A stretch of DNA of 11,854 nucleotides from Spirochaetaceae bacterium (GTDB lineage: Bacteria > Spirochaetota > Spirochaetia > B11-G9): positions 1-11,854 of the forward strand of contig DAOWMA010000024.1 of NCBI GenBank assembly GCA_030643345.1, read 5' to 3'. Below are positions 1-6,991 of the stretch, piece by piece. The notes beneath the pieces were generated by a model. The model had not been told where the DNA came from. It saw only the letters and a program-made list of their open reading frames with translations, and did not search any database. Each line of letters starts with the position of its first letter. Within the stretch, counting starts at the first letter, position 1. Both the position numbers and the translations under genes were made by a program.

Positions 1-191
1 AAAGGAGCGCAGTAAACATATTCATCTTTAGTAAACAGAATGATTTTTTGGTTTGGATATTTTTTAGAATTTGGATGATCTATAACCTTAATATGCTGTC
101 CAGCAGAATAGATCTCTTCAACTTCTTCAAAAGAAATACCACGGTTTTCAATTAACCATTGATTCTTATCTTCATTCCATTCAACGATCAT
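1..191 (-). CDS. BrnT/DUF4258-like toxin, N-terminal part (cut by window edge)
   Basis: An open frame on the minus strand starts at ATG 191-189 and runs off the left edge after 63 complete codons. The start reads MIVEWNEDKNQWLIENRGIS, followed by FEEVEEIYSAG, a DHPNSKKYPNQK stretch and an FTKDEYVYCAPF strand at the cut. From memory, this pattern (W-x-x-x-K-N near the N terminus, a G-I-S-F-E-E helix, then I/V-x-D-H-P and a beta strand) resembles the small BrnT/DUF4258 group of RNase-fold toxins, usually about 90 residues, so roughly the last third would be missing. The matching antitoxin gene, if any, would lie downstream outside the window. No Shine-Dalgarno is visible, which fits the promoter placement immediately upstream. 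The family call is by recognition only; toxin activity is not shown by the sequence. Confidence 0.6.
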   Translation of the reverse strand, partial: MIVEWNEDKNQWLIENRGISFEEVEEIYSAGQHIKVIDHPNSKKYPNQKIILFTKDEYVYCAP

Positions 192-197
192 AATAAA

Positions 198-226
198 AGA
201 ATATAATTAAGTACATCCATTGTCAA
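198..226 (-). promoter_or_regulatory. Sigma70-type promoter for the minus-strand toxin-like gene
   Basis: Read on the minus strand there is a perfect -35 TTGACA (226-221), a 17-nt spacer and a -10 TATTCT (203-198, 4 of 6 matches including the key T-A and final T). Only six bases separate the -10 from the ATG at 191, so transcription would be expected to start at or within a base or two of the start codon. The resulting mRNA would be leaderless or nearly so, consistent with the absence of a Shine-Dalgarno. Confidence 0.55.
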
Positions 227-300
227 TACGTTTAAGATTGTGATTACCTAACTTGTTCAAAATATTCCTTGAATAAATCCCTATGTCATGATACTTCTCT

Positions 301-328
301 TTTAGATAGTTAATATGGAATTTATAAG
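301..328 (+). promoter_or_regulatory. Possible weak promoter for the M23 peptidase gene
   Basis: TTTAGA (301-306, 4 of 6 to the -35 consensus), a 16-nt spacer and TATAAG (323-328, 5 of 6 but lacking the usually important last T) lie 34 bases before the peptidase start. The 170-bp gap between the divergent genes must hold a promoter for this gene, and this is the best candidate I see, but the region is AT-rich and chance matches are likely. Confidence 0.3.
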
Positions 329-361
329 TATCAATTACTTAGCAATGTTTTAAGGAATAAA

Positions 362-1291
362 ATGAAATCACTCTCCATTACTATAATCATATTTTTAATG
401 CTTTTGACGGAAGTTTTTGCAGATCAGGAAGTTTATTATAATTCAAATTTTGAAAGAGGTGATGTTGTAACTGTTCTAATCCAGGGAGATGATAAGTCCT
501 ATATACTTGAACTTGTAAACAGTTACGGCCAGTATGAAACCAGCAACATCTTTTTCCCTGTAGATACAATTAATTTTAAGGGTCAGGTGGCTCTTATTGG
601 ATTGGATTCCACACTTAAGGCCGGTAAATACACTCTTTTGATAAAAAATGATGACGGTGGTATAGAAAGTACAGGAGAAATCCTAATCCACGAAAATACT
701 TTTAAAAAAGAAAATATTCCACTTGACCATGCAAATACATCCTTAAGAACTGATCCAAATCCTGAAATCGTTAGTGAAGCAGTACAAATACACCAAATTT
801 ATGGAACATCAAGCTTTTCATCAGTGTCCAGACTTAAATCTATCAGCTTACCTATTCTGAATGGAATAATAACATCCTGGTATGGGGATAGAAGATTGTT
901 TCTGTACTCTGATGGGAGTAGTTCCGCAGCCATACACAATGGAACTGATATAGCTGCTCCTTTTGGAACAAAAATAAATGCTGGATGTACAGGCCAGGTG
1001 GTTTTTGCCGGTAAACGGATTATAACCGGAAACAGTGTTGTTATAGAGTATTTGCCGGGAGTTTATGGGGTATTTTTTCACATGAATGAATTTTTTGTCT
1101 CTAAAGGCGATATTGTGGTAGAAGACACTGTTATAGGATCACTTGGTTCCTCCGGACTGGCAACAGGGCCCCATCTGCATTGGGAGCTTCGGGTAGGTGG
1201 TGTACCGGTGAATCCTGATTCGTTACTAAAGAACGGACTTATTGACAATTCTCTGATTATGAGTATAGTGAGCAGTCATACGGCTGAGTAG
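362..1291 (+). CDS. Secreted M23 (LytM/lysostaphin-type) zinc metallopeptidase
   Basis: This is a predicted peptidoglycan endopeptidase of family M23, acting in the periplasm. Residues 1-20 form a signal peptide (Lys2, hydrophobic core [13 protein letters not shown] before the likely cut). Residues 21-110 look like an all-beta N-terminal domain, followed by a linker of about 60 residues. The M23 domain spans about 165-290. The metal ligands are visible as HNGTD (His192, Asp196) and HLH (His271, His273), with His240 in FFHMN as the usual second catalytic histidine, so the enzyme should be active. By family precedent zinc is held by His192, Asp196 and His273. The ATG at 362 has AAGGA five bases upstream. 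The GDRR..LYSDG stretch before the zinc site is, from memory, typical of spirochaete M23 proteins. rpsU follows closely but appears to have its own promoter. The cell-wall role (growth, division or remodelling) cannot be told from context. Confidence 0.88.
   Translation: MKSLSITIIIFLMLLTEVFADQEVYYNSNFERGDVVTVLIQGDDKSYILELVNSYGQYETSNIFFPVDTINFKGQVALIGLDSTLKAGKYTLLIKNDDGGIESTGEILIHENTFKKENIPLDHANTSLRTDPNPEIVSEAVQIHQIYGTSSFSSVSRLKSISLPILNGIITSWYGDRRLFLYSDGSSSAAIHNGTDIAAPFGTKINAGCTGQVVFAGKRIITGNSVVIEYLPGVYGVFFHMNEFFVSKGDIVVEDTVIGSLGSSGLATGPHLHWELRVGGVPVNPDSLLKNGLIDNSLIMSIVSSHTAE
1242..1269 (+). promoter_or_regulatory. Strong internal promoter for rpsU, inside the end of the M23 gene
   Basis: TTGACA (1242-1247, perfect -35), a 16-nt spacer and TATAGT (1264-1269, 5 of 6) lie within the last codons of the peptidase gene. 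The predicted start near 1276 gives a leader of about 35 nt before rpsU and a transcript of about 300 nt ending at the terminator at 1555-1580. This would let a ribosomal protein gene be expressed independently of the upstream peptidase. Confidence 0.6.
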
Positions 1292-1297
1292 TCAGAG

Positions 1298-1305
1298 AGG
1301 AGGTG
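1298..1305 (+). promoter_or_regulatory. Near-perfect Shine-Dalgarno of rpsU; decides the start
   Basis: AGGAGGTG is an eight-base perfect complement of the 16S rRNA 3' end. The only canonical start candidate in the rpsU frame, GTG at 1303-1305, lies inside this Shine-Dalgarno and so cannot be used with it. The ATA codon at 1312 is eight bases after AGGAGG, the normal distance, and is exactly where bS21 proteins normally begin. Confidence 0.75.
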
Positions 1306-1311
1306 GTTCCC

Positions 1312-1521
1312 ATAGCATTCGTTAAAATAGATGAATCAGAACCTTTGGAAAAAGCGATTAAACGCTTTAAAAGAATGGTTGAAAAAGAGGGTATAATAAG
1401 AGAGTGGAAGAAAAATGAACACTTCGAAAAACCGTCAACTATCAAGAATCGTAAAAATAAAGCCCTCCTTAGAAAGCAGATGAAGAAACTGAGGAAAGTT
1501 CAGGCAATGAAGAATTACTAG
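1312..1521 (+). CDS. rpsU: Small ribosomal subunit protein bS21, probably ATA start
   Basis: bS21 is a small basic protein of the 30S subunit that sits near the 16S 3' end and supports initiation. After the initiator the sequence is [20 protein letters not shown], then [18 protein letters not shown] and a Lys/Arg-rich tail, all typical of bS21. The 69-residue length fits the family. Relatives start Met-Ala-(F/Y)-V, which places the initiator at ATA 1312. The alternative GTG at 1303 would add Met-Val-Pro before the conserved start and would lie inside the Shine-Dalgarno. An in-frame TGA at 1285 rules out a longer form. The gene begins about 20 bases after the M23 stop, has a likely promoter of its own at 1242-1269 and is followed by a strong terminator. 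Product identity is very sure; the ATA start is a well-supported inference. Confidence 0.93.
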   Translation: MAFVKIDESEPLEKAIKRFKRMVEKEGIIREWKKNEHFEKPSTIKNRKNKALLRKQMKKLRKVQAMKNY

Positions 1522-1554
1522 AAACTGCAAATTAAATTTTCAAACCATTAACAG

Positions 1555-1580
1555 GACCGGTATTATACCGGTCTTTTTTT
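1555..1580 (+). terminator. Rho-independent terminator after rpsU
   Basis: GACCGGTAT (1555-1563) and its exact complement ATACCGGTC (1565-1573) form a GC-rich hairpin; in practice about seven pairs with a five-base loop. Seven T residues (1574-1580) follow directly. It closes the rpsU transcript and separates it from the serA promoter. Confidence 0.9.
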
Positions 1581-1614
1581 GTTTTAATGTAATCATAAAA
1601 ATAGCATTAATTAT

Positions 1615-1643
1615 TTGACATTTACATAAGAAAGGATTACGAT
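1615..1643 (+). promoter_or_regulatory. Promoter of the serA-serC-lrp-gcv operon
   Basis: A perfect -35 TTGACA (1615-1620), a 17-nt spacer and TACGAT (1638-1643, 4 of 6 with the key first two and last two bases) lie just after the rpsU terminator. The expected start near 1650 leaves a leader of about 23 nt to the serA ATG, too short for a glycine riboswitch or attenuator. Confidence 0.6.
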
Positions 1644-1672
1644 ATTTTTCATAAATACAGCAGGAGGATGCA

Positions 1673-2560
1673 ATGTTAATTTTAATTTCAGATGCTTTTG
1701 ATACCGGATTACCAGACAAACTTGTGGACTTTGGAGAGGTGACAGATGATAAATCACGATTGGCTGACGCTGAAATAGTTCTGGTTCGAAGTAAAACCAA
1801 ATGTGACCGGGATTATATAGACAATGCTAAGAATCTTAAACTTATAATTCGTGGTGGTGTTGGTATAGATAACATTGATAAAGAGTATGCAGAAAGTAAG
1901 GGTATTATTGTTAGAAATACACCAAAAGCATCCTCCATTGCTGTGGCTGAACTTGCTTTTGCCCATATGATCTCTGTGCCGAACAGGATTGTAGAAGGTC
2001 ATACAAGCATGGCTGAGGGGAAATGGATTAAAAAAGAGCTTAAGCGTACTGAACTTTATGGAAAGACACTCTGTCTTATCGGTCTTGGGAATATTTCCAA
2101 AGAAGTTGCAAGAAGAGCAACCGCCTTTGGTATGGAAGTTTTTGCTTATGATAAGTATGTTGAGAGCAGTGATCTGGTTGAAATGAAGAAAACTCTTAAA
2201 GATGCTGTTGAGTATGCGGATTATATCTCTATGCATGTTCCTCTGACACCCGACACAGAGGGTATGATAAACGAAGATATTATAAAGGGTTTTCAGAAGG
2301 TCCCTGTTATTATTAATACGGGAAGAGGTGCCTGTATCAATGCAGATGATATGAAGACAGCCCTTGAAAGCGGAAAAGTAAGGGCTTATGCTACAGATGT
2401 ATATCCAACAGATCCACCTGATGATGATTGTCCTCTTCGAAATGTTAAGAATGTTTTTATGACTCCGCACATTGGTGCAAGCAGTGTAGAAAATCTGTTA
2501 AGAATTGGAAGTGAAGCCCATAGCATTATTGATGAATTAATTAAGGATGGTAAGATATGA
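1673..2560 (+). CDS. serA: D-3-phosphoglycerate dehydrogenase, short form without ACT domain
   Basis: This enzyme oxidises 3-phosphoglycerate to 3-phosphohydroxypyruvate with NAD, the first step of serine synthesis. The 295 residues cover only the D-2-hydroxyacid dehydrogenase fold; the C-terminal ACT domain that gives serine feedback inhibition in longer SerA proteins is absent. Visible motifs are RGGVGIDNID (60-69), the nucleotide-binding GLGNIS (137-142) with Asp160 at the strand end pointing to NAD rather than NADP, NTGRG with catalytic Arg218, and PHIG with catalytic His266. Two oddities: the last Gly of GxGxxG is Ser142, and the catalytic acid, Glu in E. coli SerA (PTEP), is Asp247 here (PTDP). 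The ATG at 1673 has AGGAGG five bases upstream. It overlaps serC by four bases (ATGA), so the two are translationally coupled; the serC neighbour makes the serine role far likelier than another 2-hydroxyacid dehydrogenase. Confidence 0.88.
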   Translation: MLILISDAFDTGLPDKLVDFGEVTDDKSRLADAEIVLVRSKTKCDRDYIDNAKNLKLIIRGGVGIDNIDKEYAESKGIIVRNTPKASSIAVAELAFAHMISVPNRIVEGHTSMAEGKWIKKELKRTELYGKTLCLIGLGNISKEVARRATAFGMEVFAYDKYVESSDLVEMKKTLKDAVEYADYISMHVPLTPDTEGMINEDIIKGFQKVPVIINTGRGACINADDMKTALESGKVRAYATDVYPTDPPDDDCPLRNVKNVFMTPHIGASSVENLLRIGSEAHSIIDELIKDGKI

Positions 2561-3642
2561 GTAGGAAATTAAACTTTGCAGCAGGGCCGTGTGCAATACC
2601 CCTGGAAGTTTTGGAAGAGATGAAGGAGAATATGGTTGATTATCAGGGGAATGGGATCTCTCTTGCAGAGGTGAGCCATAGGCATAAACTTTATGATGAT
2701 GTCCATAACGAAGCTATATCCCTAATGAAGGAACTTTTAAAAGTCCCTGATAACTATTCCATCCTTTTCCTGGGAGGTGGTGGAACTCTTGCTTTTACAA
2801 TGATTCCAATGAATTTTTTAACACCGGGGAAAACTGCAGATTATATTAGCAGTGGTGCCTGGGCAAAAAAAGCTATTGACGATGCAAAAAAAGTGGGTAA
2901 AGTAAACATAGTATATGATGGGAAGGATAATGGTTATTCATCCTTACCTGCTGCATCTTCCGTTAAAGCATCTGATGATTCTGCATACTTTCATTTTACA
3001 TCTAATGAAACAATTGGCGGCATTCAGTGGAAGGAGTGGCCTGAAGTAGGAGATGTCCCATTAATATGTGATATGTCCAGTGATATAATGAGCCGGGAAC
3101 TTCCTGTAGAAAAATTTGCCATGATTTACGGAGGGGTCCAGAAGAACCTTGGACCTGCAGGTGCCGCATTTATGATAATAAGAAATGATCTTCTGGAGCG
3201 ATCACCGGACAATCTTACCGCATATCTGAATTATAAAACACATGCAGACAAAAATGCCATGTATAATACTCCACCTGTTTTTACAATCTGGGGTGTAAAG
3301 CTTTTTCTTGAATGGGTCAGGAAAAATGGCGGTGTTTCAGGAATGGAAAAATTATCAGATAAAAAATCAAAACTGATCTATAATGTTCTTGATTCAGGAG
3401 ATAATTTCTATAAATCTCCTGTAGAAGCTGCATTTAGATCCACTATGAATATTGTTTTTAGACTCCCTTCAGAAGATTTGGAAACTCAGTTTGTTAAAGA
3501 AGCTGAAGCGGAAGGAATGATGTTTCTCAAAGGTCATAGAAGTGTTGGTGGTTGCAGAGCTTCACTATATAACGGTGTTCCTGTTTCTGCTGTTCAAACT
3601 TTAGTTGACTTCATGAAGGAGTTTAGTAGAAAGAATGGCTGA
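2557..3642 (+). CDS. serC: Phosphoserine aminotransferase
   Basis: SerC converts 3-phosphohydroxypyruvate and glutamate to phosphoserine and 2-oxoglutarate, using PLP; it often also serves vitamin B6 synthesis. The protein is 361 residues, about the E. coli length. Visible features are LNFAAGPCAIP at the N terminus, EVSHRHK (38-44), the GGGGTLAF loop (73-80) for PLP phosphate, TSNETIGG (148-155), CDMSSD with Asp172, GGVQKNLGP with the PLP lysine Lys196, and the C-terminal GHRSVGGCRASLYN (326-339) with substrate-binding arginines. It is complete and apparently functional. AAGGA lies nine bases before the ATG, and the start overlaps the serA stop. The phosphatase that completes the pathway (SerB) is not in the window. 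Confidence 0.96.
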   Translation: MSRKLNFAAGPCAIPLEVLEEMKENMVDYQGNGISLAEVSHRHKLYDDVHNEAISLMKELLKVPDNYSILFLGGGGTLAFTMIPMNFLTPGKTADYISSGAWAKKAIDDAKKVGKVNIVYDGKDNGYSSLPAASSVKASDDSAYFHFTSNETIGGIQWKEWPEVGDVPLICDMSSDIMSRELPVEKFAMIYGGVQKNLGPAGAAFMIIRNDLLERSPDNLTAYLNYKTHADKNAMYNTPPVFTIWGVKLFLEWVRKNGGVSGMEKLSDKKSKLIYNVLDSGDNFYKSPVEAAFRSTMNIVFRLPSEDLETQFVKEAEAEGMMFLKGHRSVGGCRASLYNGVPVSAVQTLVDFMKEFSRKNG

Positions 3643-4099
3643 GTCTGTAAAAATTGACAGCATGAGTCTTGCAATAATTAAACATCTTTATGGGGATGGG
3701 CGAAAACCCTATAGCATAATTGCTGAGGAACTTTCTATTACAGAGAATACTGTCAGATCCAGGGTTAATAAGCTGCAAAGCGATGGTGTTCTGGAAATAG
3801 CCGGTCTTATTAACCCTGATGCTCTGCCAGGGCATCAAATGATACTTGCTGCATTAAAAATGAGTACGGTTGAACTCGGGGCCAAGGCTGAAGAACTCAG
3901 CAGACTTCGGGGTGTTATTTCTGTCAGTGTTGTAACAGGTCGTTATGATCTGCTTGCCTATGTTTTACTTCATCCGGATGCTGATTTTAGTCTTCTTGAT
4001 TTTTTTAGTAAAGAACTTTCAAGGATTGAAGAGATTCAGGATGTGGAGACCTTTGTTGTATATGAAGGTATCGACTTATTAGTTCCATATGTATTATAA
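3635..4099 (+). CDS. Lrp/AsnC-family transcriptional regulator
   Basis: A 154-residue regulator of the feast/famine family. The N-terminal winged helix-turn-helix lies at about 8-55, with SIIAEELSITENTVRSRVNKL as the DNA-reading part. The C-terminal RAM (AsnC-type) ligand domain spans about 68-150, with VVTGRYDLLAYV (99-110) forming the usual amino-acid-binding turn. It overlaps the end of serC by eight bases and precedes gcvT by 35 bases. Its AAGGAG lies 13 bases before the ATG, longer than ideal, so translation may depend on coupling to serC; no better in-frame start exists nearby. Position and family suggest it senses an amino acid such as glycine, serine or leucine and controls this operon, possibly by binding the AT-rich stretches before serA or gcvT. 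The effector and sign of control are unknown. Confidence 0.9.
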   Translation: MAESVKIDSMSLAIIKHLYGDGRKPYSIIAEELSITENTVRSRVNKLQSDGVLEIAGLINPDALPGHQMILAALKMSTVELGAKAEELSRLRGVISVSVVTGRYDLLAYVLLHPDADFSLLDFFSKELSRIEEIQDVETFVVYEGIDLLVPYVL

Positions 4100-4100
4100 T
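4071..4100 (+). promoter_or_regulatory. Possible internal promoter for gcvT
   Basis: A perfect -10 TATAAT (4095-4100) overlaps the stop codon of the regulator gene. An 18-nt spacer upstream is TCGACT (4071-4076, 4 of 6 to the -35 consensus). Transcription from about 4107 would drive the gcv genes apart from serA-serC. The surrounding ATATAT-rich sequence makes a chance match possible, but would also suit an Lrp-type protein. Confidence 0.38.
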
Positions 4101-4134
4101 ATATATATAACTTTATTATTATTTGGGGGTAGAT

Positions 4135-5250
4135 ATGTTAAAAAGAACACCCCTTTTCGATGTCTATAAAGATTACGAAGGGGCAAAATTAATCGATTTC
4201 GGGGGCTGGGAGCTTCCTGTAAATTTTTCAAGTGGAATTATTGCAGAACACATGGTTGTTCGGGAGAATGCCGGATTGTTTGATGTTTCTCACATGGGTG
4301 AGATAACAGTAGAAGGAGATACAAGCGAAGCATTTCTTAACTGGCTGCTGCCTAATAATGTTTTAGGAATGAAAGAAAATCAGTGTCTTTACTCTCCTAT
4401 GTGTTATTCTGACGGTGGCGTTGTGGATGATCTGCTGGTTTATAAGTATAATAGAAACAAGTATCTTCTTGTTGTAAATGCTTCTAATGCCAGCAAAGAT
4501 TATAAATGGATTACACAGGAAAATGAATGGGTAAAAAAAGAACCAAATTTACCTGAATTTGAAAATCTTTCAGAAACTATGTCTTCCGTAGCATTTCAGG
4601 GCCCTAAATCCACTGAATATCTTGCAGAAATGGCTGGTGCAGAAGTTAAGGATATTGATTTTTTCTATTTCAGGGATGATCTCAAAATAAATGGAATTGA
4701 CTGTATAATATCAAGAACCGGTTATACTGGTGAAGTTGGTTATGAAATTTATGTTGATAGAAAAGATGTTCCTTCTGTATGGTCCTTTATTCTTGATACA
4801 ACAAAAGACAAGGGAGTGTTACCTGTCGGCCTTGGTGCCAGAGATACTCTTAGATTTGAATCAAAACTTCCACTTTATGGTCATGAACTGACAAAAGACA
4901 TTAGTCCTTTAGAAGCGAATCTGGGTTATTTTATTGATCTTGAAAATGATGATTTCTGCGGAAAGGATGCTCTGGTTAAACAAAAACAAAATGGAATTCC
5001 AAGATCTCTCCGTGGTTGCGAAATGATTGATAAGGGTATTCCCAGGGAAGGTTACAAAGTTTTTCTTGATGGAAAAGAAGTTGGCCATGTTACCAGTGGT
5101 ACAAAATCACCAATGTTAAATAAATTCTGCGGTCTTGTTTTAATAAAAAGAGATTTAGGGTTGAAACTGGGTGATGAAATACAAATAGACATTAAGGGGA
5201 AGATAAAAAAAGCAAAACTTGTAAAAACCCCTTTTTATAAAAATATCTAG
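4135..5250 (+). CDS. gcvT: Glycine cleavage system T protein (aminomethyltransferase)
   Basis: GcvT takes the aminomethyl group from lipoyl-GcvH, releases ammonia and passes the carbon to tetrahydrofolate as 5,10-methylene-THF. The protein is 371 residues and complete. Motifs seen: TPLFDVYKDYEGAKLIDFGGWELPV at the start (5-29), GLFDVSHMGE (47-56), GGVVDD (94-99) holding the catalytic aspartate, SRTGYTGEVGYEIY (193-206), LGARDTLRFESKLPLYGHEL (233-252) and VTSGTKSP (319-326). A TTG at 4123 is in frame, but its following bases are the GGGGGT ribosome-binding site (4125-4130) for the ATG at 4135, and the family begins at this Met, so ATG is chosen. It opens the gcv block; the T-H-PA-PB order is a common one for the split P-protein type. 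Confidence 0.96.
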   Translation: MLKRTPLFDVYKDYEGAKLIDFGGWELPVNFSSGIIAEHMVVRENAGLFDVSHMGEITVEGDTSEAFLNWLLPNNVLGMKENQCLYSPMCYSDGGVVDDLLVYKYNRNKYLLVVNASNASKDYKWITQENEWVKKEPNLPEFENLSETMSSVAFQGPKSTEYLAEMAGAEVKDIDFFYFRDDLKINGIDCIISRTGYTGEVGYEIYVDRKDVPSVWSFILDTTKDKGVLPVGLGARDTLRFESKLPLYGHELTKDISPLEANLGYFIDLENDDFCGKDALVKQKQNGIPRSLRGCEMIDKGIPREGYKVFLDGKEVGHVTSGTKSPMLNKFCGLVLIKRDLGLKLGDEIQIDIKGKIKKAKLVKTPFYKNI

Positions 5251-5270
5251 TTTAAGATGAGGAGAAAATT

Positions 5271-5651
5271 ATGAATATTCCGGGCGATTTAAAGTACACC
5301 GAAGGACACGAATGGGTTAGAGTTGAGGGTAATGTTGCGTATGTAGGTATTTCTGATCATGCCCAGCATGAATTGGGAGATATTGTTTATGTGGAACTTC
5401 CCGAGATTGATACAGAAATAGATGCAAAAGAAGAAGCTACTAATATTGAATCTGTAAAAGCTGCTGCACCTGTTTACTCCCCGGTTTCCGGTAAAATTGT
5501 TGAGGTTAATGAAGATCTTGAAGATAGTTCAGAGCTTATAAACTCAGATGCATACGGATCCTATATTTTTGCAGTAGAAATGTCAGATAAATCTGAACTT
5601 GATAGCTTAATGGATGCTGATGCTTATAAAGAATTCCTGGAAAAGGAGTAA
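5271..5651 (+). CDS. gcvH: Glycine cleavage system H protein (lipoyl carrier)
   Basis: GcvH is the lipoylated carrier that moves the aminomethyl group between the P, T and L proteins. The 126-residue length is normal. It has YTEGHEWVRVEG (9-20), VGISDHAQHELGDIVYVELPE (25-45) and the lipoyl-lysine site NIESVKAA with Lys63. GAGGAG lies before the ATG, 20 bases after the gcvT stop. No lipoate ligase (lplA) or lipoyl synthase gene is in the window, so lipoylation relies on genes elsewhere. Confidence 0.97.
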   Translation: MNIPGDLKYTEGHEWVRVEGNVAYVGISDHAQHELGDIVYVELPEIDTEIDAKEEATNIESVKAAAPVYSPVSGKIVEVNEDLEDSSELINSDAYGSYIFAVEMSDKSELDSLMDADAYKEFLEKE

Positions 5652-5653
5652 CA

Positions 5654-6991
5654 ATGTTTTCATATTTACCACAGACTGAAACTGACATCAGGGAGATGTT
5701 AAAAGTCATTGGTGTGAATTCTATTGAGGACCTTTTCAAGGATATTCCGGTCGAAATTCTAAAAAAAACACCATTGGATATACCTGAGGGTATATCAGAA
5801 TACGAAGTGCTGAAACGACTAAAAGGGCTTTCAGAAAAAAACAGGCAGGGTCTGTCCTTTATGGGATGTGGATCTTATGATCATCTAATACCGTCAGTTG
5901 TTAACCATGTTCTTCAATTACCTAATTTTTATACTGCGTATACTCCCTATCAGGCTGAAATATCACAGGGAATTTTGCAATCAATATTTGAGTTCCAGAC
6001 ACTTGTTTGTGAACTGACAGGTATGGAAGTTTCCAATGCCTCCCTCTATGACGGTCATACTGCTGCGAGTGAAGCTATAACAATGGCTCTCAATACACGT
6101 AAAAAGGCAGATCGTATTTTAGTATCCGGTACTATTCATCCGAATACACGAGCAGTTATTGAAACATTTTTCTCTGATAATCCTGTTAAAATAGAAGAGA
6201 TCGAAACAAAAGATTGTGTTACTTCTCTTGATGCGTTAAGGGAAACAATAGATGAGTCAGTAGCAGCCGTCCTTGTACAGACACCTAATATCTATGGATG
6301 GACAGAAGATTTAACAGGTTTTGCAGATCTTGTACATGAGAATAAAGCACTGTTAATTATTTCAAGTAATCCTATGTCTTTGGGCATTTTAAAATCCCAG
6401 GCGGACTGGGGTGCTGATATTGCTATTGGCGGGACCCAGCCTTTTGGACTTTCAACTTATTTTGGAGGACCTTCAGTAGGTTATATATCTACAGGAACAA
6501 AACTTACAAGGAAGATGCCTGGTAGAATTGTAGGACAAACAAAAGATGTTGATGGGAAACGTGCATTTGTACTTACCCTCCAGGCAAGAGAACAACATAT
6601 TAAAAGACAAAGAGCAACTTCAAATATTTGTTCAAATCAGGCACTTGCAGCTATGGCCAGTGGTGTATATTTATCTACAGTTGGCTGGAATGGGCTTAAA
6701 ACAGCAGCTTCACAAAGTTTTCAAAAGGCCCATTATCTTTATAAAAGATTAACAGAAGAACTTGGGTTAAAACCCCTTGCAGACCAGGATTTTTTTAATG
6801 AATTTACTTTGATTATTCCTGAAGCGGATAGAGTTCTTACAGATATGGAATCCCAGGGGGTTTTTGCAGGTGTTGGGCTTGGACAGTTTTTCCCGGACCA
6901 AAAGAATGCTGTTACCATTGCAGTAACAGAAAAAAGATCCAGGGAAGAGATAGATGCCTATGTTGATCTTATGAAGGGGGTACTGAAATGA
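5654..6991 (+). CDS. gcvPA: Glycine dehydrogenase (decarboxylating) subunit 1, P-protein N-terminal half
   Basis: Alpha subunit of the two-part P protein, which decarboxylates glycine on PLP and loads the aminomethyl group on GcvH. The 445 residues match the family. Typical motifs are [16 protein letters not shown] at the start, FMGCGSYDH (69-77), [13 protein letters not shown] (94-106) and [11 protein letters not shown] (131-141). As expected for this half, it has no PLP lysine of its own; that is in GcvPB. AAGGAG sits five bases before the ATG, inside the end of gcvH, and the gene overlaps gcvPB by four bases (ATGA), so the subunits are co-translated. Confidence 0.96.
   Translation: MFSYLPQTETDIREMLKVIGVNSIEDLFKDIPVEILKKTPLDIPEGISEYEVLKRLKGLSEKNRQGLSFMGCGSYDHLIPSVVNHVLQLPNFYTAYTPYQAEISQGILQSIFEFQTLVCELTGMEVSNASLYDGHTAASEAITMALNTRKKADRILVSGTIHPNTRAVIETFFSDNPVKIEEIETKDCVTSLDALRETIDESVAAVLVQTPNIYGWTEDLTGFADLVHENKALLIISSNPMSLGILKSQADWGADIAIGGTQPFGLSTYFGGPSVGYISTGTKLTRKMPGRIVGQTKDVDGKRAFVLTLQAREQHIKRQRATSNICSNQALAAMASGVYLSTVGWNGLKTAASQSFQKAHYLYKRLTEELGLKPLADQDFFNEFTLIIPEADRVLTDMESQGVFAGVGLGQFFPDQKNAVTIAVTEKRSREEIDAYVDLMKGVLK

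Noticed and set aside
1521..1672. Glycine riboswitch or serine attenuator before serA
   Set aside because: The gap holds the rpsU terminator and a promoter; the expected leader is only about 23 nt, and no glycine-riboswitch core sequence is visible. The gap before gcvT is likewise only 35 bases.
1754..2470. A 238-codon open frame antisense to serA
   Set aside because: It lies fully opposite a clear serA gene, has a Cys/Ile/Asn-rich composition with no recognisable motif and no ribosome-binding site that I can support. It is a by-product of serA codon usage.
3654..3680. TTGACA inside the regulator gene as a promoter
   Set aside because: No acceptable -10 lies 16 to 18 bases downstream; the best is ATTAAA-like and the region is coding.
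4123..4134. TTG at 4123 as the start of gcvT
   Set aside because: It overlaps the GGGGGT ribosome-binding site of the ATG at 4135 and would add residues before the conserved GcvT N terminus.
6546..6752. A 68-codon plus-strand frame inside gcvPA
   Set aside because: It is an out-of-frame shadow of the conserved gcvPA sequence.
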